In this document: positions 27,286 to 36,200 of the stretch, piece by piece
How the letters are laid out: every line of letters begins with the position of its first letter
Numbering within the stretch: the first letter of the stretch is position 1
NCBI GenBank assembly: GCA_023249725.1
Contig: JAHFBZ010000006.1
Span: 1-44,760 of the forward strand
Length of the DNA: 44,760 bases
Direction of reading: 5' to 3'
DNA from: Methanobacteriaceae archaeon
GTDB lineage: Archaea; Methanobacteriota; Methanobacteria; Methanobacteriales; Methanobacteriaceae
Position numbers and translations under genes: made by a program
Notes under the pieces: generated by a model
Databases searched by the model: none
What the model was told of the DNA's origin: nothing
Seen by the model: only the letters and a program-made list of their open reading frames with translations

Positions 27286-28104
27286 TTAAATCCAGGTAAA
27301 AACCAGTATCATAGCTAAAATAGCTGTCATTCGAGCTATTTCATTGGAAGCTCCCAGAACGTCTCCAGTAGCATATTTCATATTTATTTTGACATATAAT
27401 GCAGTAATAAGCCCACCGGTGATTCCTCCCAGAATACCAATTAGGCCCACCCAATTAAGGGCCAGAAGGCCAATAATGGATGTGATTAAAGTGATTAAAA
27501 TAAAATATGGTAAATTTATGGCTTCTATGAAATGACGCCCAGTTCCATTACCAATAGGGGTGGATACAAGGCAACAACTTATCAATCCCATTTTGGCACC
27601 TATTTCTGATATAAACAATACTAAAAATATGTTAAGGATGGGTAAAGTTGCAATAGCGGCTACTGTGGTAACAGCTACCATAAAGAATAGTGCAATACCT
27701 CCGGTTCCAATTCTTAAATCGCGCATAATTTCTATTTTACGTTCCGGAGTGCCATGGGCCATTAGGGCATCGCCTAAATCCATTAAACCATCTAGATGAT
27801 GAAATCCGGTGAACCATATGGCAAAGCTATAGACCACAGCACCTGTAACTATGGGTGAAAACATGAAGACATTGGATAATATTAATCCTACCGACCCTAC
27901 TAATACTCCAATAAAGCCCCCAATTAAAGGCCACATCCAAGTATATCTTGCCATTTCCGCAATGCTTGTGTGGATATTTATGGGTAGTATGGTGGAAAAG
28001 GATATCAGTCCAGGAATTACCCTATACCATACATGTTCTTCTTGCCGATTAAGACTTTTATGATAACTACTGCTTCTAAGTGGTTTTTCTTTTCTCTGTA
28101 ACAT
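27286..28104 (-). CDS. cobS: Adenosylcobinamide-GDP ribazoletransferase (cobalamin synthase)
   Basis: A membrane enzyme joining adenosylcobinamide-GDP to alpha-ribazole (or its phosphate) in the last steps of corrinoid assembly; methanogens need the product for Mtr and other methyltransferases. It is recognised by GLISFSTILPIN, the acidic motif FHHLDGLMDLGDALMAHG (Mg-GDP site), RKIEIMRDLRIGTGG and several hydrophobic helices. The ATG at 28104 is preceded by GGAGA at proper spacing and gives 272 residues. An upstream in-frame ATG at 28131 lacks a ribosome site. About 25 basic, polar residues precede the first family motif, a modest N-terminal extension. It is followed on the same strand by the cbiS-like gene, its partner in the pathway. 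Confidence 0.9.
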   Translation of the reverse strand: MLQRKEKPLRSSSYHKSLNRQEEHVWYRVIPGLISFSTILPINIHTSIAEMARYTWMWPLIGGFIGVLVGSVGLILSNVFMFSPIVTGAVVYSFAIWFTGFHHLDGLMDLGDALMAHGTPERKIEIMRDLRIGTGGIALFFMVAVTTVAAIATLPILNIFLVLFISEIGAKMGLISCCLVSTPIGNGTGRHFIEAINLPYFILITLITSIIGLLALNWVGLIGILGGITGGLITALYVKINMKYATGDVLGASNEIARMTAILAMILVFTWI

Positions 28105-28228
28105 CTGAAAATCTCCGGCCCGAGTTTGCATCCCATTTGAAATCTTTTTTAAAATTTATAATAAAAATTATTATTTATATAATTAATAAATTAACTAAAT
28201 AATTCTATATTTTATTTATTTGTATCTA

Positions 28229-29356
28229 TTATTCTTCAAATATCTTGGACATACAACCCGCAATTAAACCAGCAATTATGTCATCTACCATGGGCCCTAA
28301 TGTGCTTATTATACCTGGTTTTTCTTCATCATAGCGTTTAAAATTAAATGTAGCTTTGGTTCCTGCAATTTGGTTGGAGATTGCTATTCCCAGAACTTCA
28401 TCGGTGTATAAATAAGCTGGATCATCATCTACATTAACTTCACGAACACGATGGTTTTGAAAGGTCTCTTCCACTCGAAATGCGGCCATTAAAAGGGCAA
28501 TTACATTTAAATCCTCTAAAGATTTTAATATCTGTTTTTTTAATTTATCTTTTAAGACTTGATCAACTTCTACTCCTACACAAAGCTCCATACCGGCTTC
28601 TACCATATCATCAATGTTTATTCCTTGTTCATGAATATAATCTAAAATTCCCAATGAAAATCCAGATTCTTCAAGGGCATTGGTGCAAGATTCAGTTACA
28701 AAAGATTTTATTGAATTTAAAAGCTCGTTTATGTTCTCATTAATATTCGCCGTAACATTTTGAGCAGTATTTGCATCAGGGTTATCTGAAAAGGTAGTAC
28801 AAGCAACTATAATGGAATTATCATTGCTTAATTTATTTCTCAAATTCAAAGATATTCCTAAATTTTCCAAAGCAAAATTTTTTGCTTCCAAAGCAGTTTT
28901 AAAGCATAATAAAAGATTTTCAGCGGATAATGATTGGTTTATAATTAGTATAATATCTAAATTTGGTATATTATGTGGATAATTTTCTAATTTTTCTAAA
29001 TTATCACTTAATTTCTCTTTTTGGAATTTTTCAAGGCCAATAATTGTGGTAAAATCTTTAGAATTTTTAATATAAAAATTTTGATTTGTTGTATTGTTTA
29101 CTATTCCTGCAGAAGGCCCAGAAAATGTTATGGGTGGAGTATGATTGTTAGATTTATTTAAAATCTCATCATCAGTTATTTTACATCCATTTTCGGTAAA
29201 AAGAGATGTGCAAAATATATTCTCCACATTTTTGAATCCAGAACCTACATCACAAAGACTAATACTGTCAAAACCCTTTTTTCGACTGATTAAAACAAAA
29301 TCTGAAGTTTGATGAACTTTTGAATCTGATATGTTTATTTGAGTGGCCTTTTCCAT
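28229..29356 (-). CDS. CbiS-like fusion: adenosylcobinamide amidohydrolase (CbiZ) plus alpha-ribazole phosphatase (CobZ)
   Basis: Two domains are visible in 375 residues. Residues 1-220 resemble CbiZ, which hydrolyses adenosylcobinamide to adenosylcobyric acid during corrinoid salvage: [19 protein letters not shown], and [15 protein letters not shown] followed by [11 protein letters not shown]. Residues 230-375 resemble the PgpA-related CobZ phosphatase: [40 protein letters not shown] and [14 protein letters not shown]. Such a fusion, CbiS, is known from Methanopyrus kandleri. The N-terminal half is quite diverged, so that activity is less certain. ATG at 29356 follows GGTGATTTA and is preferred over an upstream start that would overlap the divergent 29411 gene. 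Adjacent to cobS on the same strand, consistent with one salvage pathway. Confidence 0.7.
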   Translation of the reverse strand: MEKATQINISDSKVHQTSDFVLISRKKGFDSISLCDVGSGFKNVENIFCTSLFTENGCKITDDEILNKSNNHTPPITFSGPSAGIVNNTTNQNFYIKNSKDFTTIIGLEKFQKEKLSDNLEKLENYPHNIPNLDIILIINQSLSAENLLLCFKTALEAKNFALENLGISLNLRNKLSNDNSIIVACTTFSDNPDANTAQNVTANINENINELLNSIKSFVTESCTNALEESGFSLGILDYIHEQGINIDDMVEAGMELCVGVEVDQVLKDKLKKQILKSLEDLNVIALLMAAFRVEETFQNHRVREVNVDDDPAYLYTDEVLGIAISNQIAGTKATFNFKRYDEEKPGIISTLGPMVDDIIAGLIAGCMSKIFEE

Positions 29357-29410
29357 TAAATCACCATTATTATATAATGTGGGCAACATATTTAATAAAA
29401 AGGTGGTATA

Positions 29411-29743
29411 ATGAAAGTTCATCTTCGGGTTTTTGTAGAAGTGGAGAACCTGGGAAAGATAATGAATATATTATCAGAAAAAGGGGTAACGGGCTTTTAT
29501 ATTGTGGAATATAAGGGGATTTCTCCTCAGGAATGGCAGGGCTTTGCTATTAAGGAAGATCCTAAATCAGCTATATCTGTTATTAGGGACTCGGCCAGAG
29601 ATGCTATTTTAGTGTGTTCTGTATTAGACGAGGAGCGAGTGGATGCTATTATTGAAGAAATCGCTGAAACCATGGAAAACGAAAGATACACTATTGTTGA
29701 GGTTCCTATCCGCAGAATAATTGTTAATTCTCCAAAACAGTGA
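29411..29743 (+). CDS. PII-like / MJ1244-type small protein
   Basis: 110 residues forming an apparent ferredoxin-like alpha/beta fold of the PII kind: strand [11 protein letters not shown], helix [19 protein letters not shown], strand, helix [16 protein letters not shown], strand [10 protein letters not shown], helix [12 protein letters not shown], and a final strand [14 protein letters not shown] associate it with the MJ1244 family of uncharacterised archaeal proteins, but this is recall of pattern, not a search. No metal or nucleotide motif stands out. The start ATG follows GGTGGTAT. It is divergent from the cbiS-like gene, with 54 bp between the two starts, so both promoters overlap. A sensor role in regulation is possible but unproven. 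Confidence 0.55.
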   Translation: MKVHLRVFVEVENLGKIMNILSEKGVTGFYIVEYKGISPQEWQGFAIKEDPKSAISVIRDSARDAILVCSVLDEERVDAIIEEIAETMENERYTIVEVPIRRIIVNSPKQ

Positions 29744-29955
29744 AATCAAGGTTTTCTATTAATTTTTTAATTTTAAATTTTTATTAAATATTTTTAATAT
29801 TTTCTATAATATCTCTAATTCTTAGAATATTTTTAGTTTTATTTTTAGATAATCAGTATTGTTATACAAAAATTTACCAATGATTTATTAAATTATTAAT
29901 ATAGATATTCAATTAGATTTTTATTTATTATAATCATTTAAACTGGTGTAGAACC

Positions 29956-31164
29956 ATGGTAGTTATAATTGATCCTCAAACAGCAGGAATTTCAGGAAAT
30001 ATGGTGGTGGGAGCTTTAATCGATTTAGGAGCTCACCAAGAAAAAGTAAAAGAGGTAATGGAATATTCAGCGTCTTTTTTTGGAGGGGCAGATGTTGATG
30101 TTTCATCTGTAGATAAATCGGGTATTCAGGCCACCTATGTGAATGTGAAATGCGATGAAATTCACTCAATTAAATACATGGACTTTTTAGAACAACTGGA
30201 AAAAATAAATCATGAATTCATTGATGAGAGAATTATGGCCTTTTCTCGTGCGGTTTTCCAGAGAATTGCTGAATCTGAATCTCAAATACATGGATTACCA
30301 TTATCTAAAATACATTTTCATGAAGTGGGTGCTGCTGATGCGGTGGCTGATGTAATTGGTTCTGCATTTGCTTATTTTGATTTGAATTTTGATAAGGAAG
30401 TTATTTATGGCCTTCCCACTGCTCTTGGTGGAGGAGCTAATGAAACTGCCCATGGAAGAATTCCCATACCTTCTCCATCTGCATTAGATATTTTAAAAGG
30501 GGCTGCCAGCTTTGGAGGCCCGGTGAACAAGGAACTAACCACACCTACAGGGGCTGCTCTTTTAATGACTATGGTTCAAGACTTCCAGGAATTTTATCCC
30601 CCATTCATGCACCAGAGTACAGGATATGGTGCGGGAGGCATGGATCTTGATTTTCCAAATGTTCTTAGGGTTAGTAGAGGCTTAAGTCCAGTTAAACAAG
30701 ATAAAATAGTTTTGCTGGAGACAAATATTGATCATTTAAGTGGAGAAGTCATGGGCCACATTTTTAAGCGCTTAATGAAAGATGGTGCATTGGATGTAGC
30801 TTTGATACCGATAATCATGAAGAAAAATAGGCCTGGGCAGCTTTTAAGAGTCATATGCAAATCAAAAGATTCTGAAAACGTTTTGGGGGCCATATTCAGT
30901 GAAACGGGTACTTTAGGCGTTAGAACTTTTCCACAAGTTCATAGAAGTATTCTTGATAGAAAGATAGTTCCTCTAGAAGTGGATATTAAAGGAAAAAGAA
31001 AAATAAGATTTAAATTAGGGATGATGGGATCCCAAATAATAAATTCTCGTGCAGAATATGAGGATGCTCGCAGGGTTTCTGAAGAAACTGGAATCCCACT
31101 TAAAGATGTAATGGAAAAGGCAAATAAAGCTTTTAAAGAATATTTAAATAGTCCTGATGAATAA
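29956..31164 (+). CDS. larC: LarC-type nickel insertion protein (DUF111)
   Basis: LarC inserts nickel into the pyridinium-thioamide pincer cofactor of lactate racemase in bacteria. The 402-residue archaeal homologue shows the family pattern: MVVIIDPQTAGISGNM at the start, ESQIHGLPLSKIHFHEVGAADAVADV with conserved His and Glu residues, PVNKELTTPTGAALL, TNIDHLSGEVMGHIF and GTLGVRTF. In Lactobacillus the gene is split by a programmed frameshift, whereas here it is one continuous frame. No larB, larE or racemase is in the window, so the nickel client in this organism is unknown. Start ATG after GGTGTAG. Followed by queC on the same strand with a 137-bp AT-rich gap. Confidence 0.85.
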   Translation: MVVIIDPQTAGISGNMVVGALIDLGAHQEKVKEVMEYSASFFGGADVDVSSVDKSGIQATYVNVKCDEIHSIKYMDFLEQLEKINHEFIDERIMAFSRAVFQRIAESESQIHGLPLSKIHFHEVGAADAVADVIGSAFAYFDLNFDKEVIYGLPTALGGGANETAHGRIPIPSPSALDILKGAASFGGPVNKELTTPTGAALLMTMVQDFQEFYPPFMHQSTGYGAGGMDLDFPNVLRVSRGLSPVKQDKIVLLETNIDHLSGEVMGHIFKRLMKDGALDVALIPIIMKKNRPGQLLRVICKSKDSENVLGAIFSETGTLGVRTFPQVHRSILDRKIVPLEVDIKGKRKIRFKLGMMGSQIINSRAEYEDARRVSEETGIPLKDVMEKANKAFKEYLNSPDE

Positions 31165-31301
31165 AAGAGTTTAATATGGTTATTAGTAACTAATTACTAA
31201 TAATTTATTTTAACTAATTTTTAATAGTCAATAAATTTAATAGTCAATTTAAATCAGGCTTAAATTAATTTTAATTAAAATTTTATATATGAGGAATAAT
31301 A

Positions 31302-31991
31302 ATGCCACAGAAACAGAAAAAAGCAATTTCAGTCCTTTCTGGAGGATTGGATTCTACTGTAGCCACTTCTGCTTTAAAAGAAGAATATGAAATTCATGCT
31401 TTAACTTTTGATTATGGCCAACGCAGTGCTAATAGGGAAATTGAATCATCTAAACAAATTTGTCAAAAATTAGGAATTAAACACACGGTCATGGATTTAT
31501 CCTGGCTGGGTAAATTGGGAAAATCTGCCCTAACTGTCCATGAAAAAGAAGTTCCTCAATTAGAAAGTGATAAACTGGATGATAAAGAAATCTGCGATGA
31601 AACTGCCCGTAAAGTATGGGTCCCCGGAAGAAATGTAGTATTCACGGCCATCGCCACAGCTTTTGCCGAGGCCGAGGATGCAGAAATAATTATTGTGGGC
31701 TGGGATTTGGAAGAAGCAGTTACTTTTCCAGATAACTCTCGAGAATTTTTAGAGGCCTTTAATAAGACTCTTGAAATTGGGACCTTAGAAGGAGTTCAAA
31801 TTGAGGCTCCAGTTATTGATTTGAATAAGAATGAGATTGTTGAAATGGGTGAAAAAGTAGACGCGCCTATGGAAATGAGTTATTCATGTTATATGGGTGA
31901 AGAACAACACTGCGGACTTTGTGAATCTTGTATGAGACGTAAAAGGGCCTTTGAAATGGCCGGTGTGGTGGATAAAACTGATTATAAATGA
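31302..31991 (+). CDS. queC: 7-cyano-7-deazaguanine synthase
   Basis: Converts 7-carboxy-7-deazaguanine to preQ0 with ATP and ammonia; in archaea preQ0 feeds archaeosine at tRNA position 15. The PP-loop SVLSGGLDSTVATSA lies near residue 12, followed by ALTFDYGQRSANRE, VPGRNVVFTAIATAFAE, and the zinc-binding C-terminus SYSCYMGEEQHCGLCESC with four Cys. 229 residues, normal length. ATG after GAGGAATAAT. Downstream is a non-coding stretch holding a gene relic. Confidence 0.93.
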   Translation: MPQKQKKAISVLSGGLDSTVATSALKEEYEIHALTFDYGQRSANREIESSKQICQKLGIKHTVMDLSWLGKLGKSALTVHEKEVPQLESDKLDDKEICDETARKVWVPGRNVVFTAIATAFAEAEDAEIIIVGWDLEEAVTFPDNSREFLEAFNKTLEIGTLEGVQIEAPVIDLNKNEIVEMGEKVDAPMEMSYSCYMGEEQHCGLCESCMRRKRAFEMAGVVDKTDYK

Positions 31992-32064
31992 TTTGTTATT
32001 TTAAACCTATTTTTATTACTTTTTCATTATTTATCTGTTGGATTTTTTTGAAATTAATTATTAA

Positions 32065-32241
32065 TCCGAAGAATTAGATCAAAATATTCCTAATTTATTA
32101 AGTTCAAATGCTCCATTTAATGCAGGAACTACAGTTACGGTATATGGTGAATATGGTGACCTTGCTTCCATACCAGACCCTAACTCCGGCGAATACAAAA
32201 TGGTTCCCATGATTCAGGCGGTTTATTTGCAAAAAGTGTGA
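32065..32241 (+). pseudogene. Headless gene relic downstream of queC
   Basis: A 58-codon open stretch bounded by TAA at 32062 and TGA at 32239, with no start codon near its beginning. It reads EELDQNIPNLLSSNAPFNAG then TTVTVYGEYGDLASIP and ends MIQAVYLQKV. Composition is protein-like (beta-strand pattern, coding-type GC in an otherwise AT-rich gap), suggesting the C-terminal end of an OB-fold-like or secreted protein whose 5' part was deleted. The 331-bp gap 31992-32322 holds nothing else recognisable. Confidence 0.55.
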
Positions 32242-32322
32242 TAAAATCAATTAATTCAGATTATTTTAACAAATTTTACTTTAAATAATTTAAAAATAAA
32301 ATTTAAGTGTGATTAAAACTAT

Positions 32323-32748
32323 TTAACTCACACTCCATAATGAACCTTCTAACAAACCGGGCCTAATCTCATTATAATAGAATTTACGGGCATTTGATGA
32401 GTATTTTAGATAAGTAGTTCCTTTAACGTAAAAGTAACTCATCAGTCCGTCAGGATTTTTTTCTTTGGTTTGGAAAACCTGAACTAATTTTAATTTTTTA
32501 GCACTGACTTTTTTAATAGTAATCGTTGAGGTATCTTTTATCTTACCTTTTTGATAAGTTTTCATTTTAACGATAATATAGTTAGCACTGTACTGATAGG
32601 TTTTCCAAGTAGTTGCTGTGCTTGATTCAGAATCATAATGTGATCCATGGTCTATTAATTTAGCTGCAGCTACTGGACTGGCCATTTGCAGGCCACATAC
32701 GAAAAGTGAGAGCACTAATAGTGCAATGATAGTTCCTTTTTTGATTAT
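32323..32748 (-). CDS. Small secreted protein, paralogue of the gene at 44616; apparent ATA start
   Basis: 141 residues if started at ATA. The signal peptide IKKGTIIALLVLSLFVCG to PVAAA is complete only from the ATA at 32748, which lies 7 nt after GGAGG at 32760-32756. Between the upstream in-frame TAA and the GTG at 32715 there is no ATG, GTG or TTG, and starting at that GTG would lose the charged n-region and have no ribosome site. The mature part is basic and beta-rich (KLIDHGSHYDSES, YSANYIIVKMKTYQKGK, STITIKKVSAKKLKLVQV). The first residues resemble those of the partial gene at the right edge (KTKLIDKGSV). Exported, function unknown. Confidence 0.65.
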   Translation of the reverse strand: MIKKGTIIALLVLSLFVCGLQMASPVAAAKLIDHGSHYDSESSTATTWKTYQYSANYIIVKMKTYQKGKIKDTSTITIKKVSAKKLKLVQVFQTKEKNPDGLMSYFYVKGTTYLKYSSNARKFYYNEIRPGLLEGSLWSVS

Positions 32749-32905
32749 TGTATCGCCTCCTTATTATTGATTTTTAAATCTTTAATAATAAAGTGTTATT
32801 TTATTATTTAAATTTTATTACTTAATCTTGAATACTAAAACTAATTGTTGCTTAATTTTTTTTTAAAATGAAGTAAATCTAGAGTTATTCAAATGGTTAA
32901 ACGTT

Positions 32906-33508
32906 TTAATCTGATTTATTTAATTTTCCAGTTATAACCACGATCTCTTCAAAGAAACACTTTTCACGAGCCGTGATTTCCGCTTCAAACCCCAGTGCTT
33001 CTAATCTTTGCAAGGTTTTTTCATTATCTGATAGTGAGGACTGTACCAGTTGCACCCGACCACTTTCTTTGAGGTAATCCGTAACTTCATCAATAAATTT
33101 GTCAATGGTTTCTCTTCCATCTTCTCCACCATCAAAGGCAGCATTTAATTCATCATCCAATTTTTCATCTTCAGAAGTAGGCAAGTACGGGGTGTTGAAT
33201 AAAATAAGGTCGAATTTTTCACCTTGCACGGGTTCAAAAAGATCGCCCTGTCTGAGCTCTAAATTGTAAGTCTTGTTAGAAATAGTATTTTTCAAGGCGC
33301 ATTTAATGGCGTGCTCATTTATATCAGTGGCCACCACGTTTTTTGTCCTTTGGGCTGTGTAAACTGCTATTAATCCAGTTCCAGTCCCTATTTCCAGCAC
33401 TTCGTCTTTTCTTTGAATATCTAAGTTTTTTGCTAGTAAATAGGTGTCTTCTGCAGGTTCATAAACCTCAGGGATGGTGTAAATTAGTAGTCCTTCGTAT
33501 TCGATCAT
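32906..33508 (-). CDS. HemK2/Mtq2-like N5-glutamine methyltransferase
   Basis: A 200-residue class I SAM-dependent methylase. The N-terminal VYEPAEDTYLLAKNL is the hallmark of the HemK2/Mtq2 branch, followed by the SAM motif VLEIGTGTGLIAVYTA, ATDINEHAIKCALKN, and the catalytic region LILFNTPYLP. Eukaryotic and archaeal members methylate the GGQ glutamine of release factor 1 with the partner Trm112. The usual NPPY is NTPY here, a change of the first Pro that still leaves the Asn and Pro-Tyr that hold the substrate amide. The ATG at 33508 follows AAGGTAAT; a TTG at 33532 is in frame but unnecessary. Monocistronic. Confidence 0.82.
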   Translation of the reverse strand: MIEYEGLLIYTIPEVYEPAEDTYLLAKNLDIQRKDEVLEIGTGTGLIAVYTAQRTKNVVATDINEHAIKCALKNTISNKTYNLELRQGDLFEPVQGEKFDLILFNTPYLPTSEDEKLDDELNAAFDGGEDGRETIDKFIDEVTDYLKESGRVQLVQSSLSDNEKTLQRLEALGFEAEITAREKCFFEEIVVITGKLNKSD

Positions 33509-34102
33509 GGTAATTACCTTAATTCCTATCAATTATTCCTTTTTAACCAGTTCATTCTGAACCATTATTAGTGATTAATTGTATCTGATTATTAGTTAAT
33601 AAATTGAAAATATTTGATTTTAAAATTATTCACGATCAGCTATTAACTGAAAAGTTTATTCAAAAACTAAAAATAAAAAAATAAAAAAACCTTAAGATTA
33701 TTTATTGCAAAAAAGGAAAATAAAAGGCTATTTTATTTAATAACCATCAATGTATCGCCAGTATTCACTGTTTCCCCTTCGGCAGTGAATATTTCCTCAA
33801 CGGTTCCAGAATAGGCTACATTTTTTATTTCTATTTTTTTTCAAAAATACTGTTTTCCATAATATAAAAATTGATTTAAACATATTATTTATTATATTAT
33901 TACGTATAAATATTATAATTTTTAATTAGGAATGTGGATATGGCTTAAATATTTTATTAAATGCTAAAAAACTTAAATAAATAGGCATTTGAATATTATT
34001 TTTTGTTATAGCATTTATATAAATTAATACTATATTAAAATAATATAAAATATTATATAAAATAATACTTAATCCATTATTACAACTTTAGGAGGTATTA
34101 TT
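33509..34102. other. 594-bp intergenic region holding a pycB-derived repeat
   Basis: AT-rich and without a full gene. It contains the 104-bp copy of the pycB 3' end at 33709-33812 (separate entry). To its right is a TATA-rich segment (AATATTATATAAAATAATAC near 34045-34070), a likely promoter for the C39 peptidase gene whose AGGAGG lies at 34090-34096. Nothing else recognised. Confidence 0.5.
33709..33812 (-). repeat. 104-bp partial copy of the pycB 3' end (matches 36201-36304)
   Basis: Contains the last 26 or so codons of pycB plus 24 bases beyond its stop codon, with about five base differences from 36201-36304. On the minus strand it still reads GTVEEIFTAEGETVNTGDTL and MVIK before the stop at 33733. 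There is no biotinylation Lys motif and no start, so it is a dead fragment. With the true pycB end it forms a direct repeat flanking 33813-36200. Confidence 0.9.
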
Positions 34103-34972
34103 ATGAGAGCGATATTCGCGATTTTGTTGGTGGCATTGATTGTTGGTGTGTCTCCTGCATGTGCAACTTCAGTTTCTGCCCAATTTTCCGAGGATTATAT
34201 GTCTGAGAACGGAAAAGGTATTGATTCTGATATTTTAATACAAAATGATACTGGAGAAAATATATTAGATAGTAAAAATGGAATTAATGATTCCGATCAA
34301 AACATTGGAAATTCGTCCTTAAATCAAACTGAAGACAATGAAATTGATACCACAAGTATTGTGATGCAATCTACAAATTATACTTGTGGACCCGCAGCTT
34401 TGGCAACTGTTTTGAGTAATATGGGTATAAATACTACTGAAAAAGAGCTTGCAGATCTTGCTGGAACGGATGAATCAGGGACAACTATGTATGGTCTGGC
34501 CAAAGCTGCCAAAGAAAAAGGCCTAAACGCGGTTGGTATGAATTTAGCTGTTGATGATTTACAAGCAAATGATATTGTTTTCTTGAATATTAACGGTGAT
34601 CCCCACTATAGTGTAGTAATTGCAGTAACTGAAAATAGTGTTATACTGGCTGATCCTTCTTTAGGAAATGTTGAATTTAGCAAAGAAGATTTTGAAAAGT
34701 ATTATAGTGGAAATGCACTTGTGATAACAGATCCAAATGAATATTTAATTAACTCCACTTTAAATACTAATGAAAATTTAATTAACTCCACTTTAAATAC
34801 TAATGATACATCTATCAATACAAAAACCTATAAAACATTAAATAATGAAGAAATGCAAGGTATTAAAGGCAAAATCGCACCACTTATAATTATTGGTGCA
34901 GTTTGTATCATGTGTGCTGCTGCATATATTTATTGGGGATACCAAAAATCAAAAAAGAACAAAAAAAGGTGA
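34103..34972 (+). CDS. Membrane-anchored C39-like cysteine peptidase
   Basis: 289 residues. Signal peptide at residues 1-30 (MRAIFAILLVALIVGVS), an Asn/Asp-rich linker, then a C39-type papain-like domain at about residues 85-210. The nucleophile motif is STNYTCGPAALATVL, the His is in INGDPHYSVVIAV and the third residue in ILADPSLGNVEF. A linker with an 11-residue duplication (INSTLNTNE) follows, and a C-terminal membrane segment (IIIGAVCIMCAAAYIYW) with a basic tail anchors the catalytic domain outside the cell. C39 enzymes mature peptide bacteriocins when fused to ABC exporters, but there is no ABC domain here. It is followed within 6 bp by two SpoIIM-like genes, so one operon. ATG after AGGAGGT. 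Natural substrate unknown. Confidence 0.8.
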   Translation: MRAIFAILLVALIVGVSPACATSVSAQFSEDYMSENGKGIDSDILIQNDTGENILDSKNGINDSDQNIGNSSLNQTEDNEIDTTSIVMQSTNYTCGPAALATVLSNMGINTTEKELADLAGTDESGTTMYGLAKAAKEKGLNAVGMNLAVDDLQANDIVFLNINGDPHYSVVIAVTENSVILADPSLGNVEFSKEDFEKYYSGNALVITDPNEYLINSTLNTNENLINSTLNTNDTSINTKTYKTLNNEEMQGIKGKIAPLIIIGAVCIMCAAAYIYWGYQKSKKNKKR

Positions 34973-34978
34973 TAACTA

Positions 34979-35503
34979 GTGGTCGGGAAAATATTTTTGC
35001 CACGTAAAAATGTGGGAGTTCCACTCCTATTTTTTACATTTTTTATTATATTGGTTGGGCTTTTTTGGGGATATTATAATCCATCGGGATTAAATACATT
35101 TCTACAAAATGAACTAATTAGTTTGATTTCAGGGGAATCTATTCCATATTTGTCTCCGTGGGATGGTTTTAGTTTTATAATAAATATTTTTTCAGATTTT
35201 AAGATATGTATTACGAGTATTATAGTTCCCTTTGGATTTTTAATTTCATTAAGTAGTTTCATCATAAATTCAATTGCATTGGGAAATAATTTATTGAACT
35301 TAAAAATAAGTTCAATCATTTTCAACCTTTATTTTATGTATATAATGGTGTTATCCATGGATTCAGGGGTTTTTATAACCTTAAACATGATTAAAAGAGA
35401 AAAAAATTTGTTAAAAGATGAAATTTATTTATTTATTGATAGAATTGGTGTTTTAATTGTTATAATATTCATGTTTAACTTTTTAGGATGGTGCTTTTCA
35501 TGA
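34979..35503 (+). CDS. SpoIIM/DUF95-like membrane protein 1
   Basis: 174 residues with about four membrane segments (LLFFTFFIILVGLFWGYY, ITSIIVPFGFLISLSSFI, IIFNLYFMYIMVLSM, IGVLIVIIFMFNFLGW). The spacing of long helices resembles stage II sporulation protein M-related membrane proteins that are widespread in methanogens, but no diagnostic motif was seen. The start is GTG at 34979, six bases after GGTGAT, itself 6 bp after the peptidase stop. The stop overlaps the next start in ATGA. Co-transcription with the peptidase is almost certain. A role in transport or membrane organisation for the peptidase product is only a guess. Confidence 0.55.
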   Translation: MVGKIFLPRKNVGVPLLFFTFFIILVGLFWGYYNPSGLNTFLQNELISLISGESIPYLSPWDGFSFIINIFSDFKICITSIIVPFGFLISLSSFIINSIALGNNLLNLKISSIIFNLYFMYIMVLSMDSGVFITLNMIKREKNLLKDEIYLFIDRIGVLIVIIFMFNFLGWCFS

Positions 35504-36117
35504 ATAATTTTGTAAAAGGTTTTTTACCCTCAAAGATATCGATTTCACTTATGTTCTTAGCACTTTGCATGGGAGCAGTAATAACCTGCCTTTTTTCAGC
35601 ACAGATTCTTGGTCTACAGTTGATAAATGATTTTTATTCAACAACTTATTATGGAACATTTTTTGAAGAGATTTCATTTCTATTTGTAGTTTTTTCTTCT
35701 AATTTGATGGTAAGTTTTATTATTATAATTGGTGGATTGGCTTTAATTATACCATTTCTGGTTTTAGTAATGAATTTCATTTTTATTGGAACCATTATAT
35801 CGGCAGGAATTTTAGAATATGGGTTAATAAAAACTTTAATACTAATATTTGGTCTTTTAAACACTTATCCTGAGTTTCTGGCCATATTACTCGCATTTGA
35901 TTCGGGGTTAGTAGTACTGAAAACATCTTTCAAGACCTATAAAAATGACTGGAAAACTCTTTTTAGACAGGAAATACCTTTGGAACTAAAGGATATACTT
36001 TCTAATGAACTTATGAATACGGTTCCAAGAATTATATTTCTATTGTTATTTGCTGCAATATTAGAAACACTATGGGCTCCTTTTTGGCATAATTACTGGT
36101 TTTATAATATAATTTAA
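35500..36117 (+). CDS. SpoIIM/DUF95-like membrane protein 2
   Basis: 205 residues with five or so membrane segments (ISLMFLALCMGAVITCLF, NLMVSFIIIIGGLALIIPFL, MNFIFIGTIISAGILEY, TLILIFGLLNTYPEFLAILLAF and a C-terminal IIFLLLFAAILETLW). The NTYPEF segment, a helix break with acidic residue after a glycine-rich helix, recalls the SpoIIM family GxxPHGxxE region. ATG at 35500 overlaps the stop of the preceding gene by four bases (ATGA), with GGATGGTG as ribosome site; an ATG at 35488 would overlap more. It is the third gene of the peptidase operon and the last before the pycB repeat. Confidence 0.6.
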   Translation: MNNFVKGFLPSKISISLMFLALCMGAVITCLFSAQILGLQLINDFYSTTYYGTFFEEISFLFVVFSSNLMVSFIIIIGGLALIIPFLVLVMNFIFIGTIISAGILEYGLIKTLILIFGLLNTYPEFLAILLAFDSGLVVLKTSFKTYKNDWKTLFRQEIPLELKDILSNELMNTVPRIIFLLLFAAILETLWAPFWHNYWFYNII

Positions 36118-36200
36118 TGATATCAAAAGTTTATTTATCATTTTAAAAAAGAAGGATTTAACAAAAAATAGACTATTGATAACTTTACATTAAATATCTC

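Noticed and set aside
33733-33812. A small biotin-carrier gene left of the peptidase operon.
   Set aside because: Only the last 26 or so codons of pycB are present, without the biotinylation Lys motif or a start codon.
34743-34808. A 33-bp tandem duplication in the peptidase gene linker as a functional repeat.
   Set aside because: It encodes two copies of an 11-residue Asn/Thr-rich linker segment between catalytic domain and anchor; probably simple spacer length variation.
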